From positions 248,001-312,000 of the forward strand of contig JABYQU010000016.1 of the NCBI GenBank assembly GCA_022264855.1: a stretch of DNA of 64,000 nucleotides. The letters run 5' to 3'. This document shows positions 56,357 to 64,000 of this stretch, in pieces (the stretch's first letter is position 1; every line of letters starts with the position of its first letter). The notes beneath the pieces are model-generated. The model did not search any database, was not told the origin of the DNA, and saw nothing but the letters and a program-made list of their open reading frames with translations. The DNA is from Lenzites betulinus. Its lineage: Eukaryota > Basidiomycota > Agaricomycetes > Polyporales > Polyporaceae. Both the position numbers and the translations under genes were made by a program.

Positions 56357-58768
56357 TCAGCCATCCACCTTACGCACCCGCATGGGCACACACGCGCCCG
56401 CCTCGCCCGCCACTTGGGGGCGCGGCAGCACCCCGCGCACGTAGTCGATCTTCATCTCCGGCCCGTTCGGAAGCTCGAACGTGTAGTTCTTGACGAGAAC
56501 CCCGAGCACGGCCTGTGTGCGGAAGAGCGGCGAGAATCAGCGTGCGTTCTATCACACTCGGTGATATAGCCGTAGCACAGAAGAGAGACGCGTGCGGGAC
56601 GCCGCGGCGGGGAGGCACTCCGCAGCCCCACCCGCGGAACGCCGCTCATCGCCTCCATTCTGGACGGATTGAGAGGATGAAGATTGTGGACGTGGCTTAC
56701 TTTGAACTCTGCCAGGGCGAAGCCGCGGCCGAGGCACATGCGCGGGCCGTCGACGAACGTGAGCAGGTGGCGGTGGCCCTGTACCTCCTGTGCCTTCTTC
56801 GGCAAGCCTGCCTCGTCCAGCCAACGCTCAGGGCGGAAATCGCGCGCGTCGGCGCCCCAGAAGTTTGCGGATACGTTGATAGAGGTGATGGGCACGGTAA
56901 TGTGCTGCCCGGCAGCGACCGCGACGTGGTCGGTCAGCTCGCCGTTCGGGAGGCGGAGAGGCTGGGAGAGGGGAATCACGTCATCCTTTGCAGCCTGTAA
57001 CATACTGTTAATATTTGTAGGGTGGGACCGGAAATACGAAATAGGCGTACCACGCGGCTGGTGAAAGCGAGTGGAGGATGTAGACGCAGGATCTCGTGGA
57101 CCACCGCGTCCAAGTAGTGGAGACCAGAGCCATTCGTGAGCTGCTCCCACGAGGGGTCCGAGGCGGGAAACTCTTCCTTGAGTTCCTCGCGGAGCCGAGC
57201 CTGCTTCTCGGGGTATCTACAGAGCTCGATGAGAGCCCACTGTACAGTCGTACATCAGCGCTGTAGGAGACACACTGCACAGAACGATGACGCACGGTGA
57301 GGCTAACTGCGCGTAAGTGTCAGCACGGTCTATACAGAGCTCACTGAGAAGGTGATTGACGTACTCGATGTAGTCTCATAACCAGCCAGGATGAGCACCT
57401 TCATCTGAACCAGTGTGTGAGCATCGGATCGACGCATGAGACCTCGTGGGACTCGGAGACACCCAGTCTTACCTGCGCCATGATCTCCTCCTGAGACATT
57501 TGCAGACTGGATTGGGTATCCTCTGCCTTTACTGTTCAGGGGTAACATCGTTCGTTAGATGCCGCTCTCGAAGACGAAGACTATGTGAGAGTGCGTAGAT
57601 CGCCGGGATTTGCACTCACTCAATAGACCGATGATGCTCTTCTCTTCGTAGCCCTTCTCGCCCGTGCCTCGCATTTCCCGGCGTGTGTTTTCGAGGAGCA
57701 CAGTCGCGATCTCCTCCATGCTCTTGTTCAGCTGCTGTTGGAGTCGTCGCATGGGCGTAGGGATTCTCCAGAGGAAGGGGAAGGTGTTTCCAAAGAAAAG
57801 GGCAGCGGCAGTGATGGGCGAGGGCTTGATGTGGCCCATCTTATCGAAGACCTCTGCTACGGAGGAGTGCTTGCCCTCTAGGGAGCCAAAGTCGTGCGAG
57901 AAACCGGCAATGCCAACACTGTCCAGCCTAAACATGCCGGGGATTCGGCGTTAGCGCAGTATCAACGACACCAAGGGGCGGGCATGCACGCACGATACGT
58001 GATTCATCCTGAGAGGAGTTAGTTAGCGGATAGGCGGCAAGGGCAGGAAGTAGCGTACCAATTCTGAACATCTATCATAGCTGAATCGACCGAGGCCAGC
58101 TGGTTGTCCCAGTTGGTCTTGAGCTAAACAATGGATGAGTTACATGAGGTAGATAATCCAGTTTCGTATGGTCTACCTTGTAAACAGAATCGTAGAAGAT
58201 GGAGGTCATTCTGCGAATTGCAATGTTGCTGAAAGCCGGCGAGATTGCCTTGCGTTGCCTATGATATCCGCGTGTTGGTGATAGAAGACTTACCTCTCCC
58301 GATGCGACTCACCTCTTGTGCGACTCGCCCTCTGCCCAGAGGAGACCACGGCCAAACTGCACGGAATAGGTACAGTGCACTTACCGGAGCTCGGGGATGA
58401 CTTACCAGATTTTCGATCGCTACGCGAGAAAGCTTGGTCTGCACATACGTGAATGTCTCGAGGGAGTAAAAGTGCGCGATGGCCTTTGCGTCTGTCAATA
58501 TGACACGCGTCCCACCGAGTGGCGCAGGGATGATGAAGACGGAGCCATACTGCTGCGCCCACTGTTCGTACATGGCGGACGTGTTAGCACTGTTTCCTAC
58601 GATCTTGGAGACACCGAAGAGCCAGCTGGGGCGAGGTGGGCCGGCGAGACGTGTTGCGTTGGACCGTCTCGTGAAAGACCGGGCGATGTTGTAGAGCACA
58701 TAGACAGCACCGATGATTAGACCTGCGTTCCAGATCGAAAAGGACTGGAGGTCGGGAGAGATGATCAT
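56357..58768 (-). CDS. Cytochrome P450 monooxygenase
   Basis: ER-anchored heme monooxygenase. Start MIISPDLQSFSIWNAGLIIGAVYVLYNIARSF gives the N-terminal anchor, then the Pro-rich hinge LAGPPRPSWLFG. Later exons show the helix-C region QRKAISPAF (between 58310 and 58200), the I-helix ILAGYETTSS (57400-57330), the K-helix EILRLHPP (Glu-x-x-Arg), the PERF-like DFRPERW and the heme loop FVDGPRMCLGRGFA with the axial Cys (about 56740). The final exon ends RVRKVDG-stop at 56357. About a dozen introns of 50-70 bases, typical of basidiomycete P450s. All signature motifs are intact. The CYP family and substrate cannot be assigned from sequence alone. Confidence 0.9.
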
Positions 58769-59350
58769 GGCGAGCGATGACCGGAGGGCTTGGAGACCAG
58801 ATGGTGGTGGTAGGGAAAAGGCCTGCGGAAGCGAATAGCTCGGATACGGGGCGTTTTGTCGCTCCTCTCAACTTATATCCAGCATGTTCACATCGTTCAC
58901 ATGTGGGAGCCGTGGCATAATTTCCCGCCATCAAAAGCATCGGCGATGCAGCCACGAAGCCGTCCTGTTGAACAGCACATATAAGCATGCGTATGCGGAC
59001 TCGATGGTCAATGTCGCGAGCTGTGGATTTCACGGTGATCTCGGTGTGGAGGGAAGGGGGAGAAGAGGAGAGGAAGGGCAAATGCCAGGAGCAGCCGGGC
59101 AGGCCAATATTAATCACGTCACCGGTCTGACCACTCGCTGCCCGGCCGTGCCGGCCACAGTCCCGTGCCTCTCCGTCTCTGCCCAGGCGAACAGGATTTC
59201 TCTTGAGGAACTTGAGAGCTGCAGGAACCAGGAACCGACATGGTCAGCGTGCACTTTCTGGTTTCACCAGGGTCGTTCCAGCGGCTAGCGTAGAGATCGC
59301 TAAGCGCTTATTATGCTTGGACATTGTATCAGAAGAGGAAAGTAGATTGC
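58769..59350. other. Intergenic, no gene seen
   Basis: About 580 bases; presumably the P450 promoter and the 3' flank of the next gene. No motif stood out. Confidence 0.4.
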
Positions 59351-60245
59351 CTATCCAGCTATGCAGTCTGAAACGGGGTACACGAAGGAGTTCCAGGGCC
59401 CCGTAGGGCGCCAGTAGGCATCCAGCACATATCCATCGTCATTTGGCAGTGTTTCGAGGCTTGTCGTTGAGAGAAGAGAACTCGGATGGTCGGGCGCAAA
59501 GTATTTCGCAGAGGCGACCTCGGAGAGCACCGTGAAGACCTCCATCGCGCGGCATAGGTCTTCGCATATCTCCGACCAGGTGTCGAGAGTAGAGAGCGTG
59601 TGTCGTCCAAACGTCTGATCTTGATGACCATCAGGCTGGAGACTCGTGCTCGGACGGTTCGGCGCCAACCAAGGACCCTCCGGAGTTTGAGACGGGAGCC
59701 GCTGGAACGAGCAGGCGGACAGATATGGGCCGTTCGGGAGGGCAACACTGTCCTTGCTGTGGGATAGGATCTCGATGATATCTGGAGTTGTAGGTTGCTT
59801 CTCGACTTCTGGTGGCCCGGAAAGTGGACTGCGGGGTGCTCGCATGCGCTCCGTCGTACGCGACAATCTGATCTGGTAAGGCGAAGTGGCGCGCTTCCGG
59901 AGGGTAAGCCTTTGGATTGTCTGGAGCTGTAGGAGATAGACATGAGCATCGGTTGGAGGCATATAAGCGGATTTGTTTTACCCCTTCGGGGATTCCGCCG
60001 TGTGGCGCCAGAAAGTCGGGGTCGAGTGGTATAGCTGGACGATCGAGAGAGGTTCCAGGTGCAGGGAGTACAACAGCTACAGCTGTGAGAGTCTCCACCG
60101 AGAAAGAACACGGATGCTGGGAGGTCGTCTCCAGAGCGTCTTGATACATCGAGGACTCCATATGTGTAGTGTCGTAAGGTGTTTGAGGGATTGATTTGAG
60201 CTCTGACGGATTCCCAGGAGATCGAGGCCACGGGGAGTCGTACAA
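59351..60245 (-). CDS. Unknown Pro/Ser/Thr-rich protein
   Basis: Two exons, 60245-59982 and 59926-59351, separated by a 55-base GTAAAA...CTACAG intron, total 280 codons, 279 residues. No domain recognised. The first exon is acidic and Pro-rich (TPYDTTHMESSMYQDAL, DPDFLAPHGGIPEG). The second has a basic patch (LRKRATSPYQIRLSRTTERMR) and a moderately structured C-terminal part (LDTWSEICEDLCRAMEVFTVLSEVASAKYF) that could be two helices, ending VYPVSDCIAG. Composition suggests an intracellular, partly disordered protein. Both exons have alternative open frames on the same strand; the model was chosen because only this phase joins without a stop. Confidence 0.5.
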
Positions 60246-60959
60246 GCTTGACGAGGTACGACAGAGGTACGACAGAGGAATCCCTCGCGGTCTATGGTCA
60301 GTTGGATGACATCGCGGCTGACCCCATCCGGGGCCATCCCTCCGGTCAGTCCGAGCGGCTCAGAAAATATCAGGGCAGGCACAGTCGCTATTCCAGATGT
60401 AGTTGCCGTGCACGTTCAACAAGCAGATGCTAGGAAAACTAATTCACAACACGAGGGGCAGACGATGGACATCCAACGACGAAGACGGGGCCGGAGCTCG
60501 GCCCGGTGCACCGGCACAGGTTTCTGTCCCAAAAAGGCATGCGCAGTACTTCGCCCGAGGCGTCTATTGTATTTATCCTCCCCGCAACGCCGTCGATAAC
60601 TTGAACTTCCGCACACCACTACCTACGTCCGATATCCTGCTCCTGCTGCTCCTATTTGAACGGTGATCCTGTCCAAATCTTGTACATACCAGCCTGTAAG
60701 AGATTGCGAGGTTGTTCTGGGATCTTGCGCATGAAATCAGCCTCACTGGAAAGCTTGACGCCTTACACACTGGACCGTTAAGTTGCACATCCGATACATC
60801 CTCGAATCATCAGGGTACACAATAATAGTGAGCTTTTGGTCATGCTTGGGTAAATAGAAAACTTTCCTGACGCATCTCTCCCAGTCGCGTCGGCCGATCA
60901 GCTATTGATCAGGCGTACTTGTGCTCAAGCAGCCTGATCGCTTTGCGTGAACACAGGAC

Positions 60960-62866
60960 ATGTCACATATACCCACCGGCCCAGGACAAAGCTTCTCATT
61001 ACCACTTGCACTTCCATCGAGTTCAGCGGTTGCCTCGCCATCCTCGTCCTCGACTGTGCTCGACTCGCCTTATGGACAGCCACACTACCACCGGGCAACG
61101 CTCGGGCCCAGCAGGTACGGCTCGCCGCTCACCCCCGCGGTGGAAACCGAGCGCGATGAAAAGCGCTCCGCGCTGGTCGAATCCTTGAATCGGAGCATAA
61201 CTGTAGTCTTCTGGTATAAGGTGGGTATGCAATTTTTTATGCTCTTCCTGTGCATACGGGCGCCGTACTTGCGAGATCGCACGAGAAGAACAGCATCGCC
61301 GTCATCGCCACCGCATTGATGGCGTATCTGAAAACCTTCGATGCTTCTCCTCTTACCTGGCTCAGGGTATGTACGGCATCTTGGGAACTCGCAGCTGATC
61401 CAGTACTCTCGCAGGCCAACACGCAGCCCCTCCGACTGCACCAGGAAATCCCGACGTTTCCGCTGTTCTCGTTCAGCAGCCTCTCCGAAATCCTCGAGCA
61501 GCTCCATATTTCGGATAGGACGTACATCGATGCGTACGATCCCAGGACGGGCACATGGGAGCAACAACAGATAGCCTCGGTGCGCAGAATCGAGAGTGAG
61601 CAGCGGCTGCTGTACCGCATGCGGCGCAGTCTCTTCGATGCTCTGCGGGACGAGGAGTGTCCGGGACTGGAAGGCGAAATCAAGCTACAGGCGGAGGGGG
61701 AGTCCTTGCGCGCGAACGCGCTGCAGATCAACAGCCTCAGGAAGAGATCTGGAGACAGCTCGCTGAGCCCGCCCGTGAGCAAGCACCGTCGCTCGTTCTC
61801 CGTCGCGTCCTCATCCACCAATGTGGACAGCCCATCGTCGAGCCGGGGGTCGGGGTCCCTATTTTCAACACCATTACCCCTTGTGTCGACCCCTACTGTC
61901 CAGAGTGGCTCATTCCCGGGCACACCTCCTAGGCGACAGTCCCGAAGCCTTGCGAAGACGGTGGCTAGCCCCCGACAAGCCGCGGCCGCCATCGGCAACA
62001 CGCCACCCCAACCCAGCCCCCGCGAGATCCACGAACCGCCACCGCTCGACGAGCTTCCCCACCCATCCACCCCCCAAGAGGCTGGTCCCTCTCCCCAAAC
62101 CGCATCCCCAGACCCCCTCTTCACGCCGCCCGACAGTGTGGCGTCCTCCCCCGCCGCCCAGCCGCCGCTCCCGCTCCCCATCCCAATCCCGATCCCGCTG
62201 CCCACCACCGCGCAAGGCACGCCGATCCCGCGCAAGTGGCCGAACGACTTCTTCGTGTACGAGATCGCGGCGGGCCTGCGCGCGATGGACGCGCTCGCGC
62301 GCGCGGAGCCCGCGCTGAAGCAGGACGAGGTGTTCCGGCGCGCGTTCGCGCTGCCGTACGTCAAGTCCACGTTCTGCCGGCACCGCGCGCTGTGGCGCGG
62401 CGCGAGCGAGGGCGTGCGGCGCGAGTTTGAGCTGCTGGGGCGCGATCCGCGCGCGTGCTGGGGCGAGTTTGCGAGGCGGGCGGAGGGGCGGGAGGAGGTG
62501 CTGGGTGCGGCGGGCGCGGGCGCGGTTGGGAGGAGGCTGGGGCGGAGGGGGAGGGGGCGAGCGGGGGGTGTTGGGGAGGAGGGGGAGGACGGGAGCGCGC
62601 AGGAGCGGATGATGAATGTGATTGGGATGCCGTTGCCGATGATCATGGCGGCGCTGCCTGGGCTGCAGGGGATGCAGGGCGCGGGTTCTGGGACGGTGGA
62701 TCCGCGGGTGGGGATGGGGGCGGGCGTGCGGTCGGCTGAGGAGGGTGGGGCGCAGCTGCAGGCGGACGACGAGCCTGTGATGGGTTCGTTGAGGCCGCCG
62801 GTGGAGGGGCAGCAGATGCAGCAGCGTGAGTTGTTTGATTCGCTCGGGTGGCTCACGTTGGGCTGA
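60960..62866 (+). CDS. Unknown basidiomycete protein, possibly a transcriptional regulator
   Basis: Exon 1 (60960-61220) encodes a Ser/Pro-rich leader and SLNRSITVVFWYK. A 194-base intron (GTGGGT...CTCGCAG) then joins exon 2 (61415-62866), ANTQPLRLHQEIPTFPLFSF, giving 571 codons in phase. Within exon 2: SLSEILEQLHISDRTYIDAYD, a charged helical segment (RRIESEQRLLYRMRRSLFDALRDEE), a long Ser/Pro linker, then a folded-looking part FFVYEIAAGLRAMDALARAEPALKQDEVFRRAF followed by Cys-, Arg-rich text, a Gly-rich region and MPLPMIMAALPGL near the end. No named domain was recognised; the pattern suits a nuclear regulator, but that is weak. The intron contains a stretch open in frame (61250-61366), so alternative exons are possible. 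Confidence 0.6.
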
Positions 62867-63120
62867 ACAGGCTCTTCCGTAGGACGTGGGGCATGAGCGC
62901 GGTGTGGTGTTGCGTGTTGTGTGTTGTTTCGATCTCATACCCTGTGTATCCTATTCCCCAGCTTTGATCTTGCATGTACTGTAGCAGTGAGCACGCATTC
63001 GTTACCGCATTGCTATTATAGTCGTTGTGTACAGCTAGTTGACATGCTATGAGTTACAATATGCTATTGATGGAGTGGAGATGCGAGTGTGACGAGAACG
63101 GAACACTTAAAGCAAGAAAC
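62867..63120. other. Convergent spacer
   Basis: About 250 bases between two stop codons; no gene seen. Confidence 0.4.
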
Positions 63121-64000
63121 CTAGGACCTCGCGACCATCTCTCTCTTGGCCTCTGCGATTGCGTCCGACACCCGTTTCGCAAGCGGTTCGCCATCGGGTG
63201 GCGTAGATGCTGCAATCGCCCTCCGCAACACCCGCTCCAGAGGTGCCACCTTGTACGTGCGGTTGTCCGGTACGTGCTTGAGCGCCGTTAACTCGACCGG
63301 AGTAGGCATTCCATGGGGATAGAACTCCGCCGGATTGCAGATGCGCTCGACGCGTTGCTCCTCGTCCTCTTCGTCCTCTTCATACACCAGCCCGCGAATG
63401 TCTCCCAGTCCCAGCGTCCGCCTCGGCTTCACGTAGTCGGGCACGGAGAAGTACGCGAAGCTGAGGCGCGAGTCTGCGCCGACGAGAAGCACGCGGTGGA
63501 CCATGCTCAGGTCGAGCGGTACGGTGGCGCGGAGGTGGCTCGGGAGCGCGTCGAGGCCCAGGAAGCGGTAGGCCCAGATATCGTCCGCGGCAAGACCGGA
63601 CGCCATGCGCGCGGCAGCGGCGGGGTACTGGGCGCGGATGAGCCCGAGGATCCCGCCGAAGACGAGGCGGTAGGTCGCGATGGTCGGTTGCCCGACCGCG
63701 GCAGGGAACAAGCGGAACGCGCGGACGGCCGTGTAGGCCCCGGCGAAGTCTTGGCGGGAGAGGAAGGCTCGGAGGGCTTTGTGCAGAGCGGTGGAGTCGA
63801 GGGTGGGGGACGGCTTGTTGGGTTTGGGACGTGTGTATTCCAGGTGGCAGGTGAGGAGGTCTTGGTAGACGGAGCGGAGGGTGGGAATGTTTGACGGTAC
63901 ACGGAGCCCGTGCGTACGCCGGTAGCGGTGTGAGGAAGCGAGCCGGTGGAGGACGCGGAAGATGGTGGAGAACGTGTGTGCTGACGGCTTGACTCGCTCG
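63121..64000 (-). CDS. PPR-like protein, 5' part outside window
   Basis: Open to the right edge on the minus strand. Visible residues run KPSAHTFSTIFRVLHRLAS, LRSVYQDLLTCHLE, STALHKALRAFLSRQDFAGAYTAVRAFR, QPTIATYRLVFGGILGLIRAQYP, with the helix-turn-helix spacing of pentatricopeptide repeats. An acidic loop (EEDEEDEEQRVER) and ELTALKHVPDNRTYKVAPLERVLRRAI precede the C terminus AKREMVARS-stop. PPR proteins usually act on organellar RNA, mostly mitochondrial in fungi; here that is inference. The frame is uninterrupted for 293 codons, so it is either a single long exon or the last exon. Confidence 0.65.
   Translation of the reverse strand, partial: ERVKPSAHTFSTIFRVLHRLASSHRYRRTHGLRVPSNIPTLRSVYQDLLTCHLEYTRPKPNKPSPTLDSTALHKALRAFLSRQDFAGAYTAVRAFRLFPAAVGQPTIATYRLVFGGILGLIRAQYPAAAARMASGLAADDIWAYRFLGLDALPSHLRATVPLDLSMVHRVLLVGADSRLSFAYFSVPDYVKPRRTLGLGDIRGLVYEEDEEDEEQRVERICNPAEFYPHGMPTPVELTALKHVPDNRTYKVAPLERVLRRAIAASTPPDGEPLAKRVSDAIAEAKREMVARS

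Noticed and set aside
61221..61414. Possible extra exon GAVLARSHEKNSIAVIATALMAYLKTF in the gene at 61-62.9 kb
   Set aside because: Using it needs an intron of about 38 bases with no AG acceptor. A single canonical 194-base intron joins WYK to ANTQPLRL in phase, so the stretch is more simply intronic, though it is listed as a possible alternative.
61237..62856. 539-codon minus-strand frame opposite the unknown gene at 61-62.9 kb
   Set aside because: Composition is typical of an antisense shadow (Ser/Arg/Pro runs); the plus-strand model splices in phase and has ordered segments.

Overview
This window is nuclear DNA of a filamentous basidiomycete, most likely an Agaricomycete. Genes are dense and on both strands. 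Nearly every one is split by many introns of about 50-60 bases with GTRNGT donors. The gene set fits: a FunK1-type kinase, a microsomal P450, a secreted serine-rich cupredoxin, S10 and S28 secreted peptidases, an MCH1-like MFS carrier and several Pro/Ser-rich proteins without recognisable domains. I saw no rRNA, CRISPR, viral or bacterial-style operon features.

Layout. 0-4.4 kb: the 5' part of an Hrp1/Nab4-like RRM protein (-), a PdxT/SNO glutaminase for vitamin B6 synthesis (+), and an unknown Ser/Pro-rich protein (-). 4.6-5.4 kb: an IMPACT/YIH1-family ORF (+). 6.5-17 kb: a decaying secreted-peptidase island. It holds a broken S28 peptidase (+), one nearly complete S10 serine carboxypeptidase (-), a short S10 tail relic (-), a probable p31comet/MAD2L1BP homologue (+), and an S10 pseudogene that has lost its catalytic centre (+). 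18-24 kb: an acidic unknown protein (+), a short-chain dehydrogenase (-), an intron-containing tRNA-Arg(UCU) (+) and a nodulin-like/MCH1-like MFS transporter with a 10-base exon (-). 24.2-27.5 kb holds no convincing gene.

27.5-31.6 kb: an EgtB-like DinB plus FGE-sulfatase protein without a methyltransferase domain (+), converging on an APH-fold kinase (-). 33 kb: an 80-residue Cys protein (+). 34-47 kb is a housekeeping block: TCF25/Rqc1 of the ribosome quality-control complex (-), ADE2 for purine synthesis (-), RSA3 (+) and URB1/NPA1 (-). RSA3 and URB1 converge with 22 bases between stop codons; in yeast their products belong to the same early 60S assembly complex. 48-50.6 kb: a FunK1 kinase (+). 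50.6-53.9 kb looks empty or decayed. 53.9-54.8 kb: a GPI-type cupredoxin (+). 54.8-56.4 kb is GC-rich and gene-poor. 56.4-58.8 kb: a P450 (-). Then come two unknown proteins (59.4-60.2 kb -, 61-62.9 kb +) and a 5'-truncated PPR-like protein (-) at the right edge.

Gene models were assembled by hand from open frames, splice consensus and phase. Where exon lengths add up to whole codons this is stated. Family names come from recalled motifs, not database searches.
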